NCBI GenBank assembly: GCA_038244815.1
Contig: JBBRTB010000004.1
Coordinates: 62,001-126,000, forward strand
Length of the DNA stretch: 64,000 nucleotides
From: DASVHS01 sp038244815
GTDB lineage: Bacteria > Acidobacteriota > Thermoanaerobaculia > Gp7-AA8
Direction: 5' to 3'
In this document: positions 16,129 to 25,771 of the stretch, in pieces
Layout of the letters: every line of letters starts with the position of its first letter
Position numbering within the stretch: the first letter of the stretch is position 1
The notes under the pieces: model-generated
What the model saw: the letters and a program-made list of their open reading frames with translations, nothing else
Told to the model about the DNA's origin: nothing
Database searches by the model: none
Program-made: the position numbers and the translations under genes

Positions 16129-16152
16129 TCATATGTGGCTTGACAGATATGA
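16129..16152. promoter_or_regulatory. ArsR-type operator 1
   Basis: Inverted repeat TCATAT-N12-ATATGA. It overlaps the -35 element of the arsenic operon promoter. The same architecture occurs at 16173-16196 and, before arsR, at 37394-37417. Confidence 0.75.
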
Positions 16153-16168
16153 AGTACGGCACTATCTT
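16140..16168 (+). promoter_or_regulatory. sigma70-type promoter of the arsenic operon
   Basis: TTGACA (16140-16145), a 17-bp spacer, then TATCTT (16163-16168). It lies between, and partly under, two ArsR-type operators, so bound repressor should block polymerase access. Confidence 0.75.
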
Positions 16169-16172
16169 GCGC

Positions 16173-16196
16173 TCATATTCGGAAACGTATATATGA
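16173..16196. promoter_or_regulatory. ArsR-type operator 2
   Basis: Inverted repeat TCATAT-N12-ATATGA just downstream of the -10. Its right arm touches the GAGGAG ribosome-binding sequence of the following gene. Confidence 0.75.
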
Positions 16197-16206
16197 GGAG
16201 ATCAAC

Positions 16207-16704
16207 ATGACATCCGCTGTCCCGGTGCTCAAGCCCCACATCTCGATCAACGTCCGCAACGTCGAGCGCAGCATCGCCTTCTACCGTCGGATGCTCGGCA
16301 TCGAGCCTTCGAAGGTGCGGACCGGATACGCGAAGTTCGATGTCCAGAATCCCCCGCTGAACCTTGCGCTCAATGAAGTGGCCGATCTGGCCGGGGCGGG
16401 AGCCCTGTCGCACCTCGGTTTTCAGGTCTCGTCGACCGACGATGTGCTGGCTTTCCGGGCGCGATGGGTCGATGCCGGTCTGATCACCCGCGACGAGATG
16501 GCCACGAACTGCTGTTACGCGAACCAGAACAAGACCTGGGTCGTCGATCCGGACGGCAACGAGTGGGAAGCGTTCGTCGTGCTGCAGGACAACCTGCCCG
16601 AGCAGGAAGTTCGCAGCGAAGCCTGCTGCGCGCCGCCATCGTGCGGCTGCTCTGAAGAGTCCAGCGAATCCGCGCCGGCGCAAGCGACGTGTTGCGCGTC
16701 GTAA
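16207..16704 (+). CDS. arsI: ArsI/CadI-family glyoxalase-fold arsenic resistance protein
   Basis: A 165-residue vicinal-oxygen-chelate protein. ArsI is an Fe(II)-dependent C-As lyase that demethylates trivalent methylarsenicals; CadI relatives are metal-induced. Metal ligands fit H11 (LKPHISINV), a His near 69 (LSHLGFQV) and E121 (DGNEWEAF). The vicinal cysteines C102-C103 (ATNCCYANQNKTWV) are the arsenical-binding pair of ArsI. The C-terminal tail adds six more cysteines (EACCAPPSCGC, ATCCAS), again suited to As(III). It is the first gene behind the ArsR-controlled promoter and lies 4 nt before acr3. The lyase function is likely but inferred. Confidence 0.88.
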   Translation: MTSAVPVLKPHISINVRNVERSIAFYRRMLGIEPSKVRTGYAKFDVQNPPLNLALNEVADLAGAGALSHLGFQVSSTDDVLAFRARWVDAGLITRDEMATNCCYANQNKTWVVDPDGNEWEAFVVLQDNLPEQEVRSEACCAPPSCGCSEESSESAPAQATCCAS

Positions 16705-16708
16705 TGCG

Positions 16709-17761
<1,053 letters not shown>

Positions 17762-17799
17762 GGCCGAAGGAGAGTGGCGATACTCTGCCACATGCAAAA

Positions 17800-18528
17800 A
17801 TGAATCGTGGGACAGAACAGCAACTGGTCGAACGGCGCGATCGAGGTGTGATCCGCGCCGGGAGCTCGGTCTACGGCACGTCGCTCGATGGAATTCCGCT
17901 CACCGTCTATCTCCCGGACGCCGGAAGCGCTGAGATCGTGATCCTCGCTTCGATTCATGGCGATGAAGCGGAGACGACGGTCGTCGTTTCCGAGGCGCTT
18001 CGGTGCCTGCCCCGTGGCAATCTTCAGGCCGCGGTGATTCTCTGCGGCAACCCCGACGGCATGCTGCGCGGAACGCGCGGCAACGGAAGAGGCGTGGATC
18101 TCAACCGGAACTTTCCGACCTCCAACTGGAGCCCCGATCCCGTCTACTACAAGAGCCGCGCGAACGACGCGCGCGACATCGCTCTCAGTCCCGGGGAGCA
18201 ACCGGCGTCCGAACCGGAAACGAACGCTCTGCTCGCGCTCATGGAGCGGTTGAAACCGCGGGCCGTGGTCAGCCTCCACGCGGCGCTCGCCTGTATCGAC
18301 GATGCCGGCGGCTCGCACCTCGGGCGGCAGCTGGCGGCGCGCTGCGCGCTCCCGCTCATCACCGAGATCGGCTATCCGACACCCGGCTCGATGGGCACGT
18401 GGGCGGCCGAACAACGGTTGACACTCATCACGTGGGAGCTCGAGGCGGCGTCGCTCTACGATCTCAAGGATCGCCACGTGCCGATCCTGATCGACCTCAT
18501 GACCGGACGCTTCGCGCTCGACCCATAG
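17800..18528 (+). CDS. mpaA: murein peptide amidase A-like M14 zinc carboxypeptidase
   Basis: A 242-residue M14-fold enzyme. MpaA in E. coli removes meso-diaminopimelate from the muropeptide L-Ala-gamma-D-Glu-mDAP during wall recycling. Zinc ligands are H53 and E56 (SIHGDEAE) and H160 (SLHAAL). Substrate residues lie in GNGRGVDLNRNFP, and the catalytic glutamate is in ITWELE (about 213). There is no signal peptide, so it acts in the cytoplasm. The ATG at 17800 is the first in-frame start after acr3. Two bases separate it from the racemase gene, indicating one transcript. Confidence 0.85.
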   Translation: MNRGTEQQLVERRDRGVIRAGSSVYGTSLDGIPLTVYLPDAGSAEIVILASIHGDEAETTVVVSEALRCLPRGNLQAAVILCGNPDGMLRGTRGNGRGVDLNRNFPTSNWSPDPVYYKSRANDARDIALSPGEQPASEPETNALLALMERLKPRAVVSLHAALACIDDAGGSHLGRQLAARCALPLITEIGYPTPGSMGTWAAEQRLTLITWELEAASLYDLKDRHVPILIDLMTGRFALDP

Positions 18529-18530
18529 GA

Positions 18531-19412
18531 ATGCACATCCTCATCACCGATTCGGGAGTGGGCGGTCTCTCGGTATGCGCGTACGCCGAGAGGTTCGTGC
18601 GCACGCACGGCTCCAGGGAGCCGGTCCGCCTGACGTTCGCCAACGCCGCGCCGGAAAACGACTACGGCTACAACTCGATGCCATCGCGAGAGGTGAAGAT
18701 CGAGACGTTCGACCGCTTTCTGACGAACGTTAACGAGCGATACGAACCCGACTTCATCTATGTGGCCTGCAATACGCTCTCGGTGCTGCTGCCCGATACG
18801 CCGTTTTCTCAGACGGCCGTCATTCCCGTGAGAGGGATCGTCGAGACCGGCGCCCGGCTGCTCCTGCGCGAGCTCGACTTCGATCCGCAAAGCGCGGCCA
18901 TGATCTTCGGAACGCAGACCACGATCGACGCCGGGACCTATCCTCGATGGCTGGAAGCCTGCGGCGTGGACGCATCGCGCATCGTCAGTCAGGCTTGCCC
19001 GGGCCTCGCCGACAGGATCTCGGAAGATCGGGAAGGGACGCGAACGAAGGCGGAGATCATTCACTGGGTCAACGCCGCGATCGAAAAGATGCAACGCGGG
19101 AACACGCCCGTGGTCGCCTGTCTCGCCTGCACGCACTACGGCTACCGCAAGGACCTCTTCGCCGGCGCACTCGCCGATGCCGGAATCCGCGCAACGGTCG
19201 TCAATCCGAACGAGCGCGCGGTCGACGACCTGTTCGGAGCGAGGCCTGATGATGCCGCCACGGGAATGAACCGCGATGTCGATGTGGAGTTCGTGACGCG
19301 GTATGCGATTCCGGAGGCCACGGTGCAGGCGCTCACCTGGTTCCTCAGTGACATCTCGCCGCGAACGGTCGCGGCGATGAAGAACTTCATCCATCTGCCC
19401 GATCTGTTCTGA
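18531..19412 (+). CDS. Asp/Glu racemase-family protein (glutamate racemase-like)
   Basis: A 293-residue cofactor-independent amino-acid racemase homologue. It begins ITDSGVGGLSV, the substrate loop with the conserved D7-S8. The two catalytic cysteines are C80 (VACNTLS) and C200 (ACLACTHYGY). These match MurI-type racemases (about 265 residues), but the N-terminal region includes an inserted segment (TFANAAPENDYGYNSMP) in place of the usual Y-x-G-D region, so strict MurI function is uncertain. It follows mpaA by 2 nt. Coupling to a gamma-D-Glu-mDAP amidase suggests handling of D-Glu released from recycled murein. Confidence 0.82.
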   Translation: MHILITDSGVGGLSVCAYAERFVRTHGSREPVRLTFANAAPENDYGYNSMPSREVKIETFDRFLTNVNERYEPDFIYVACNTLSVLLPDTPFSQTAVIPVRGIVETGARLLLRELDFDPQSAAMIFGTQTTIDAGTYPRWLEACGVDASRIVSQACPGLADRISEDREGTRTKAEIIHWVNAAIEKMQRGNTPVVACLACTHYGYRKDLFAGALADAGIRATVVNPNERAVDDLFGARPDDAATGMNRDVDVEFVTRYAIPEATVQALTWFLSDISPRTVAAMKNFIHLPDLF

Positions 19413-19487
19413 CGCGCGGCACCGCATACTCTCCGGAAACCGAGGGTCCGCGCCACCAAATGACCCTACGGAGTCGACCCCCCACCT

Positions 19488-19529
19488 GTCATTCCGAGCG
19501 CCGCAGAGCGCGAGGAATCTGGGCGGGGA
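19488..19529 (+). repeat. GTCATTCCGAGC palindromic repeat, left arm (copy 1)
   Basis: Left arm only: GTCATTCCGAGCGCCGCAGA followed by GCGCGAGGAATCTGGGCGG. The same arm is seen at 50505, 61635 and 61734. It sits just before the heparinase-like gene start. Confidence 0.85.
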
Positions 19530-19560
19530 GTTCATCACGTTGCTGCTAGACTCCCCGGAA

Positions 19561-22062
19561 ATGTCGAGGATTGCGGTCCCGCCGGCGCTCGTCGCTGTGG
19601 CATTCGCCTTCGTCATGCAGGCAACCGTCGCGTGCGCGGAGCCCGTGATCGGCAGTCATCCCCGGCTGCTGCTCAGCGCCGCCGAGAAGAGCCGCCTCGT
19701 GGCGAAGAAGAACGCCAACGATGTCTCGTGGCAGGCGCTCAAGGCGCGCGCCGATACACTCGCCTCGTATTCGATTTATCCCTACAAGTTCGACACGAGG
19801 TCCACCGAACCGGACGGCACGATCTTCTACGACTATCAGGGTGAGGGCTGGTACGAGGCCACCCTGCCTCTGGCCTTCGCCTGGCAGATGACCGGCGACA
19901 CGCGCTATGCGAACAAGCTGATCGAGATCGCCCAGGAGATGGTCCGGGCTCAGAGCGATCCGGACAACAACCCTCCGAACGGCCAGCCGCCGATCCGCTT
20001 GGACAGCTATTACGCGTCGCGCAGCGTGGCGTCGGTGATCGCGTTCATCTACGACTTCTGCTACGACCAGTTGAACGCCTCACTCAAGTTGCAGATGGTC
20101 ACGTTGATGAACGACTACTACGACGACGTGAGCGTCAACGGGTATCAAGCGCAGGACTACAGCAACGCCGCCGACGGCAACTACTTTGGAGGACATCTCT
20201 ACGGCGTGGCCCTCATGGGGTACGCCTCATCCGGCGACAATCCACGGGCGCAGGAAATGATCGACTGGGCGCGAGTCCGTTTCGACGGCTCCCGAGGCAG
20301 CACGCTCACGCCATCGAAGATCCCCGAATCGTGGCGGACGCAATGTTTCGAGGGCGGGCTGCGTCCCGCGGTGTCGCTCGACTACAACGGTCCGGACATC
20401 ACCGGAAATCCGTTCAAGGGCGGCTTCGACTTCCAGGCCTGGTCGTACGGCTCGGAGGAATTCAACCGGATGATCGACTACATGCTGATCGTGAAGAGCG
20501 CCACCGGCGAAGACCTCGTCGCTCCGCGCATCAGCTGGTTCTCGCAGATCCTGCGTGCGGAAAAGCACGCCCTCTTCCCGAATCGATTCATGATCGACCC
20601 GACGGGAGACTGGGGAGGAATCCAGGGCGCGGTCATCTCGAAGGCGCTGCCGGCGCGCTTGGCGTTCGTTCTGGCCGGCACGACCGACGGTCCTGGAGCG
20701 CAGCATTTCGCGTACGCGGAGATCGCCCAATCGAACATTCCCGATGTGGGAGTGGCCTCTGCCCCGGAATGGGTCGAGTTTTTCTACGGCGCTCCTTCGC
20801 GCCCCTCCACCGAGTTCGTCCTGCCACCGTATTACACGGCGTTCGCGCCCAATTACCCGCGGGGAGCGCACAGCCCAGGGGGCACGAACGGAGCGATTCC
20901 CTACTTCATCATGCGCAGCGATGGGAGCTCCACGGCGACGTGGGCCTCGATCGTCATGGGATCGCAATGGTGGGACGATCACCAGCACTACACGGCCGGA
21001 CATCTGATCATGGCGCGAGGCGGCGACTACCTGCTGGTGAGCGCAACCGACTGGAAGTGGGAGCTGGATGACAATGGCAATCCCATTTACGGGCGTTCGG
21101 GCGTCTTCGGCGCTTCTCTCGAGTACCTCCAGTCGTCGCTGAACAACACGCTCTATTTCGACGACTTCGGTGACTTCCAGAACACCGATGACCGGGCCAG
21201 TGGCGGACAGTCCGCGGCCGGGATCGACGAAGTCGTGGCGGACGAGTTGAACCAGGATTTCAGCTACGTACGCAGCGATCTGTCCACTGCCTACAATCGC
21301 TATGGCGATCCGACAGACACTGCGAACCGCACTCTCGATTTCTTCTATCGCAATTTTCTCTATCTGCGAGCGTCGAATACATTCGTCGTCTACGATCAGG
21401 TCCAGGCAAAGCCCTCGACCAATCCCAGGGGGGCGTACAAGAAGCACATCCGCTGGCACCTGCCGAACCGGCCGGCCGTCACGGGGAAGACTGCCCGCCT
21501 CGATTACGGACAGTCGCGGCTCTTCATCGACACGGTCCTGCCCTCAAACGCCGCGATCACCGTGGTCGACGAGTGGACGAACCCCGATCCCTGCGACGGC
21601 ATGGTCCAGGGTTGCGTCTCGTTCGGTGCCAACGCCGGAACGTACCGCGTCGAGGTCAGCGACCCGCTCAACCCGCCCTTCATCCCGTTCCTGACGGTGC
21701 TGCAGCCGGGATCGAGCTCCAGTGTTCCGCCGATCAGCACGCAGATCTCCTCGCTCGACGGAAAGATGATCGGCGCCATGATCGTGCAGGCCGGCGGCGT
21801 TTCGAGCGTTGCCCTGTTCAACAACCAGCCCGGCCAGACGCCCGCGCCCGTCACTTCGACCTCATTCAACTTCGCCGGCTCTGGTGCCGTGTCGCACACG
21901 CTGATGGGACTCGTGCCCGCAGCGCTCTACTCGGTCGTGCTCACGAACGGCGTCGTCCACGTCGATCAGAGTGCGGCGGGAAACAGGACGGCCTCGCCGG
22001 CGGGCGTGCTTCAATTCACGCTGTCTTCCACGCAATCGCGCCGTCGTATCGCCAGGCACTGA
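19561..22062 (+). CDS. secreted heparinase II/III-like protein
   Basis: An 833-residue exported protein with signal peptide MSRIAVPPALVAVAFAFVMQ ending near ACA. The N-terminal part (SHPRLLLSAAEKSRLVAKK, then AFAWQMTGDTRYANKLIEIA) is the helical toroid seen in alginate and heparinase II/III-like lyases; the middle has QWWDDHQHYTAGHLIMARGG, matching the His-rich core of the heparinase beta-sandwich. The last 150 residues are a Ser/Thr-rich beta domain. It probably degrades or binds an acidic polysaccharide, but the lyase residues are not certain. ATG 19561 is chosen over TTG 19540 because the signal peptide starts there. Confidence 0.7.
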   Translation: MSRIAVPPALVAVAFAFVMQATVACAEPVIGSHPRLLLSAAEKSRLVAKKNANDVSWQALKARADTLASYSIYPYKFDTRSTEPDGTIFYDYQGEGWYEATLPLAFAWQMTGDTRYANKLIEIAQEMVRAQSDPDNNPPNGQPPIRLDSYYASRSVASVIAFIYDFCYDQLNASLKLQMVTLMNDYYDDVSVNGYQAQDYSNAADGNYFGGHLYGVALMGYASSGDNPRAQEMIDWARVRFDGSRGSTLTPSKIPESWRTQCFEGGLRPAVSLDYNGPDITGNPFKGGFDFQAWSYGSEEFNRMIDYMLIVKSATGEDLVAPRISWFSQILRAEKHALFPNRFMIDPTGDWGGIQGAVISKALPARLAFVLAGTTDGPGAQHFAYAEIAQSNIPDVGVASAPEWVEFFYGAPSRPSTEFVLPPYYTAFAPNYPRGAHSPGGTNGAIPYFIMRSDGSSTATWASIVMGSQWWDDHQHYTAGHLIMARGGDYLLVSATDWKWELDDNGNPIYGRSGVFGASLEYLQSSLNNTLYFDDFGDFQNTDDRASGGQSAAGIDEVVADELNQDFSYVRSDLSTAYNRYGDPTDTANRTLDFFYRNFLYLRASNTFVVYDQVQAKPSTNPRGAYKKHIRWHLPNRPAVTGKTARLDYGQSRLFIDTVLPSNAAITVVDEWTNPDPCDGMVQGCVSFGANAGTYRVEVSDPLNPPFIPFLTVLQPGSSSSVPPISTQISSLDGKMIGAMIVQAGGVSSVALFNNQPGQTPAPVTSTSFNFAGSGAVSHTLMGLVPAALYSVVLTNGVVHVDQSAAGNRTASPAGVLQFTLSSTQSRRRIARH

Positions 22063-22103
22063 TCGGCGGCGAAGACCGAGCGGGATCCCCGAGAAAATGA
22101 AAA

Positions 22104-22131
22104 GACCGCCTCGGCGCAAACCGAGGCGGTC
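22104..22131 (-). terminator. rho-independent terminator of the YtxH gene
   Basis: GACCGCCTCGG pairs with CCGAGGCGGTC around a 6-nt loop. On the minus strand it is followed by TTTTCATTTTC, giving a classic intrinsic terminator 17 bp after the YtxH-like gene. The plus-strand gene ending at 22062 could also stop here. Confidence 0.8.
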
Positions 22132-22147
22132 TCATCGGGGATGATTC

Positions 22148-22363
22148 TTACGCGCGAGCGAGACGACGAGCCGTCGTCTGCACTTCGTCGACCTTCTCAC
22201 CCATCTTCTCGATGAGGTTCTCGGTGACGTTGGCGATCTTCTTCTGCATCTTTCTTCCGGTCACGGGGGCATAGAGGAGGGCCAGGGCGGCGCCAACGAC
22301 CGCGCCCAGGGCCACACCGAGTCCAACCTTACCGTACGGAAACTTCTGCTTACGAACGAACAT
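22148..22363 (-). CDS. YtxH-domain small membrane protein
   Basis: A 71-residue protein with one glycine/alanine-rich membrane helix (VGLGVALGAVVGAALALLYA) followed by PVTGRKMQKKIANVTENL, the charged helix typical of YtxH/GvpP-like stress proteins. The family is linked to general stress in Firmicutes; its biochemical role is unknown. GGAAGGAG precedes the ATG by 9 nt. It is a single-gene unit with its own intrinsic terminator. Confidence 0.85.
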   Translation of the reverse strand: MFVRKQKFPYGKVGLGVALGAVVGAALALLYAPVTGRKMQKKIANVTENLIEKMGEKVDEVQTTARRLARA

Positions 22364-22572
22364 ATTTGATGACTCCTTCCACAGCTATGACTTCTGAGAG
22401 TCGCAAAAGTTACGCCAGAAGTCATTCCGCGGCCTCTAAGCGTGAGAGATTGCTCAGCCGCGCTCGCCACTTCGTCTTTCGCAGACCCTCCTCTTTCGCC
22501 TGAATAACCTCACGCCTCCTCTTCCCGGCTGTTCGATCGACACCCTGTGCGCACCTGTAAGAACATGTGTCG

Positions 22573-23217
22573 ATGACGAAACTCCGGCTCAACATCACCA
22601 TGTCGCTCGACGGCTACATCGCCGGTCCGAACCAAAGCGTCGACAATCCTCTCGGCGAAGGTGGTATGGCGCTGCATGAATGGGCGTTTGCAACGCGTGC
22701 CTTTCGGGCGATGCACGGGATGCAAGGTGGCGAGAGCGGACCCGAAGACGCCATCGTCACCGAGCTGTTCGAGAACCTCGGCGCGACCATCATGGGCCGC
22801 CACATGTTCGGTGGGGGTGATGGCCCGTGGGGAAGCGATCCATGGCGCGGCTGGTGGGGAGAGAACCCGCCGTACCACACACCGGTCTATGTGCTCACCC
22901 ATCACGCCCGCCCTCCGTTGAAGATGGAGGGTGGCACGACGTTCTACTTCGCGACCGACGGAATCGAGTCCGCGCTCGAGCGCGCACGAGAGTCCGCCGC
23001 GGGTAAGGACATCTCCCTCGGAGGAGGAGCCGATGCCGTGCAGCAGTACCTCGCGGCCGGCCTCATCGATGAGATGGACATCCACGTCGTGCCGCTCATG
23101 CTGGGCGACGGAGCGCGCCTCTTCGAGCGGACCGGCGGACGGCAGACGGCCTACGAATGCGTGCGCCTCGTCCGTTCGCCGCTGGCCAGTCACTACAAAT
23201 ATCGCAAGCGTGCCTGA
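22573..23217 (+). CDS. DHFR/RibD C-terminal-like reductase
   Basis: A 214-residue protein of the dihydrofolate reductase/RibD superfamily. It begins KLRLNITMSLDGYIAGPNQS and has GATIMGRHMFGGG, VYVLTHHARPPL, then DISLGGGADAVQQYLAAGLI and DEMDIHVVPLMLGDGARLF, matching the NADPH-binding core of the family. In RibD this domain reduces a pyrimidine intermediate; stand-alone copies have unknown substrates. A GTG at 22567 is also in frame, but the ATG gives the usual N-terminus. It is isolated, so context gives no further clue. Confidence 0.85.
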   Translation: MTKLRLNITMSLDGYIAGPNQSVDNPLGEGGMALHEWAFATRAFRAMHGMQGGESGPEDAIVTELFENLGATIMGRHMFGGGDGPWGSDPWRGWWGENPPYHTPVYVLTHHARPPLKMEGGTTFYFATDGIESALERARESAAGKDISLGGGADAVQQYLAAGLIDEMDIHVVPLMLGDGARLFERTGGRQTAYECVRLVRSPLASHYKYRKRA

Positions 23218-23351
23218 GCCTTACTGACCGCGAACGTACGTCAAGGAAACCGCGCCGCGATCGAAGGCTTTGGCGTTCACGAGCGTTTCAGCTTCGCCAC
23301 CTCGTCAGTAGCACGATTGCCGCTGATCCTGGCTTTTGCACTCATGCCCAA

Positions 23352-23936
23352 TCAGCGACTGACCACCGACCGGAAGTAGAAATCGAGCATCGCGCTCAGC
23401 GGCGCGGCGCTCCCTCGCAGCCGGCTGCGAAGCGCTGCACCCTCCCAGCAGTCGACCAGCAGGCTCGCCATGCGCCGCGTATCGGAATCGGCCGGGATGT
23501 CGCCCCGTTTCCGGGCCGTCTCCAGGCAAACTGCGATGCGCCTGGCGATTTCGGAGAAGCATGCCTCGATCTTGCGCCGGAAGACCTCGCTCACACCCGA
23601 CAGTTCCTGTCCCAGTCCGCCCAGGAGGCAGCCCATATATCCCTGCTCCCGGTACACCTGCTGGGTTGTCTCGAAGAACCGGCGCACCCGCTCCAGCGGG
23701 CGGCAGTCCTCGTCTCCGAGGCAGGCGTCGAGGCCGGCATGCACCTGGACCATGTATTGGTCGATCACCTGGAGCGCGAAGTCTTCCTTGTCCCGGAAGT
23801 GATGGTAGAAGGAACCCTTTGGAGTGCTCGTCTCTGCAAGCAGGGCCTGGATACCGAGGTCGTTGTAGCCATGCTCGAGGAGCATGGCTAACCCCACCTC
23901 GAGCAGGCGCTGCTTGGTTGGATGAGTCTCTGGCAT
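23352..23936 (-). CDS. TetR-family regulator (NemR/AcuR-like)
   Basis: A 194-residue repressor. The helix-turn-helix lies near the N-terminus with the recognition helix TPKGSFYHHFRDKEDFALQ, a signature seen in NemR- and AcuR-like regulators that respond to electrophiles. Cysteines occur in the ligand domain (DACLGDEDC, YMGCLLGG), fitting such a sensor. It lies downstream of a cupin gene on the same strand, and the only matching operator is before that cupin (24521-24538), so the two may form an autoregulated unit. ATG 23936 is chosen because the frame upstream lies in a repeat-rich leader; a GTG at 23966 is possible. Confidence 0.85.
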   Translation of the reverse strand: MPETHPTKQRLLEVGLAMLLEHGYNDLGIQALLAETSTPKGSFYHHFRDKEDFALQVIDQYMVQVHAGLDACLGDEDCRPLERVRRFFETTQQVYREQGYMGCLLGGLGQELSGVSEVFRRKIEACFSEIARRIAVCLETARKRGDIPADSDTRRMASLLVDCWEGAALRSRLRGSAAPLSAMLDFYFRSVVSR

Positions 23937-23965
23937 TCCCCGTCGTGCTCGAACTAGCACTAGCA

Positions 23966-24101
23966 CTAGGAGTCTGCGCGGCAGAATGGGAATCGCTCAT
24001 TTTTCGGGGTAGTCAGATGCCTCGTACCCTGTGGAAATTCGATTGTGGGGCAACCTCGAAAGCTGAATTTCCATGCCAGTTTCTGGCGCGCAGACTCCTA
24101 G
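23966..24101. repeat. 136-bp element with nested inverted repeats
   Basis: The ends CTAGGAGTCTGCGCG (23966-23980) and CGCGCAGACTCCTAG (24087-24101) are perfect 15-bp inverted repeats. Inside, TGGAAATTC (24032-24040) and GAATTTCCA (24065-24073) form a second pair. The right end overlaps the stop codon of the cupin gene. It could be a small MITE-like element or an intercistronic hairpin that lowers TetR expression. Confidence 0.5.
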
Positions 24102-24484
24102 CCGTTCACCTTCTTGATCATATGATTGATGACCTGACTGTGCTCGTGCTGCGGACTGAACATGACGATCTCCGCGTCAGCGTCGACCTTGACGTTGTGA
24201 CCGGGCGGCCAATAGAAAAGGTCATTCGCGTTCACCGTCTCCTGCTCGCCCCTGGCGTCGGTCGTGGTGAGCCGGCCGCGCAAAACAAAGCCCCAGTGGG
24301 GACATTGGCAGAGATCGCCTTCCAATCCCTGAAAGAGCGGCGTCGTGTCGACGCCCGACGACAGGCTGAAATACTCCCCGCTGATCTTGTCGAACCCTCT
24401 CGCGTCGCCAAACTCCGTCTTCTGACGGATCACTGCACCTGGAATTTCCATCTTGACGTCGACTCTATCCTTGGCCACTCGCAT
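24098..24484 (-). CDS. small cupin-domain protein
   Basis: A 128-residue protein that fits a single cupin barrel: LCQCPHWGFVLRGRLTTTD followed by NANDLFYWPPGHNVKVDADA. The metal-binding His set of classical cupins is only partly present (H in CPHWG, H in PPGHN). AAAGGAGAA lies 9 nt before the ATG. A perfect 18-bp palindrome of TetR-operator type stands 37 bp upstream, and a TetR gene follows downstream. The cupin probably belongs to a stress response controlled by that regulator; its substrate is unknown. Confidence 0.75.
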   Translation of the reverse strand: MRVAKDRVDVKMEIPGAVIRQKTEFGDARGFDKISGEYFSLSSGVDTTPLFQGLEGDLCQCPHWGFVLRGRLTTTDARGEQETVNANDLFYWPPGHNVKVDADAEIVMFSPQHEHSQVINHMIKKVNG

Positions 24485-24520
24485 AGTCGTTTTTCTCCTT
24501 TCCTGACTGATTCAGTGTGA

Positions 24521-24538
24521 CTAGACCGATCGGTCTAG
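24521..24538. promoter_or_regulatory. TetR-type operator before the cupin gene
   Basis: CTAGACCGATCGGTCTAG is a perfect 18-bp palindrome containing TAGACC-N4-GGTCTA, the form of NemR boxes as I know them. It sits just upstream of the cupin-TetR pair. Confidence 0.75.
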
Positions 24539-24616
24539 CCATACTGAATACACCTTCTCCAGGCGCTGTCAAAGAGGCCATGACGCATCCCTGATCGATG
24601 GCGCGAGCCGCCGTTT

Positions 24617-25771
24617 CTACGCTGTCGTCTTGTGATAGCGCAGCACTGCCACCGACAGCGTGACGACCGCGAACGCGGACAGCGTCAGGAGAGGCGCGGC
24701 GATCTCGGTCAACCCAGCCCCTTTGACCAGAATCTCGCGCGCGATCGTCACGAAGTGCCGCACCGGATTCAGGAGCGAGGCGATTTGTACCCAATGGGCC
24801 ATGCTGTCGATCGGCGTGAACAGGCCGCTCAGGAGCAGGTACGCGCTCATGATGAAGAACGTCACGAACATGGCCTGCTGCTGCGTCTCTACCATCGTGG
24901 AGATCAGCAGGCCGATGGCCAGCGCCACCACGAGATAGATCGCCGCCGCACCGAACAACAGCAGGAGACTGCCCCGGATGGGGATGTCGAAGGCCAGCTT
25001 CCCGACCGCCAGCCCCAGCGTCAGATCGATGAGGCCCAGGAACCAGAGAGGGATGAGTTTCCCGGCGATGAACTGGGTGCGTGTGATCGGCGTGACGTTC
25101 AACTGTTCGAGCGTGCCCAGCTCCTTCTCGCGGGCGATGTTCTGCGCCGCCAGAAGCGTGGCGATCATCGTGACCAGCGCCACCAGGACACCGGGCACCA
25201 TGTAGTGCTTGTAGTTGAGTTGGGCATTGTACCAGCCGCGCGTGCGCGTCTCGACGAGCGCCGCTCCGCGCCGCGGCGGCGGATCGGTTCGATTCCAGCT
25301 CACCGTCCTCATCGACGGCTGCAACTCGGCACCGAGCTCGGTCGCGTAGTCGGCAAGGATCCGGGCGGCGTAGGACTGCACGATGCCGGCCGCCGATCCC
25401 TTCTCGGCATTGAGGATCACCTGCAGCGGCGCGTAGCGCTGCCTCACGAACTGCTTCTCGAAATCGTGCGGGATCGTGATCACCATCGTCACGGTGCCGT
25501 CGAGCAGCTCGTCGTTCGCCTTCTCCGCCGAGCCCGAGACCGCCACGACCTCGAAGTGTCCGGACGCGGCCATCCGGTTGATCAATCCCCGTGAGGTCGC
25601 GGTGCGATCCTGATCGACGACGTACATCGGCGTGTTGCGCACCACGAACGTCGCTGCGTTCACCAGCACCAGCAGCTGGAAGATGGGCATGACCAGAATC
25701 TGGGCCATCGTCGTCTTATCGCGCACGATGTGCAGCACCTCGGCACGCGCCAGGAAGAAGATCCGCCTCAT
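24617..25771 (-). CDS. ABC-2 type permease (YbhR-like)
   Basis: A 384-residue membrane protein of the ABC-2 exporter type with one N-terminal helix (AQILVMPIFQLLVLVNAATF), a large external loop (about residues 45-190) and five C-terminal helices (for example GVLVALVTMIATLLAAQNIA). The motif REKELGTLEQLNVTPITRTQ after the second helix is typical of YhhJ/YbhR/YbhS proteins. It is the last gene of the seven-gene efflux operon, directly abutting the sister permease. It should pair with that protein to form the channel driven by the two ATPases. Confidence 0.88.
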   Translation of the reverse strand: MRRIFFLARAEVLHIVRDKTTMAQILVMPIFQLLVLVNAATFVVRNTPMYVVDQDRTATSRGLINRMAASGHFEVVAVSGSAEKANDELLDGTVTMVITIPHDFEKQFVRQRYAPLQVILNAEKGSAAGIVQSYAARILADYATELGAELQPSMRTVSWNRTDPPPRRGAALVETRTRGWYNAQLNYKHYMVPGVLVALVTMIATLLAAQNIAREKELGTLEQLNVTPITRTQFIAGKLIPLWFLGLIDLTLGLAVGKLAFDIPIRGSLLLLFGAAAIYLVVALAIGLLISTMVETQQQAMFVTFFIMSAYLLLSGLFTPIDSMAHWVQIASLLNPVRHFVTIAREILVKGAGLTEIAAPLLTLSAFAVVTLSVAVLRYHKTTA

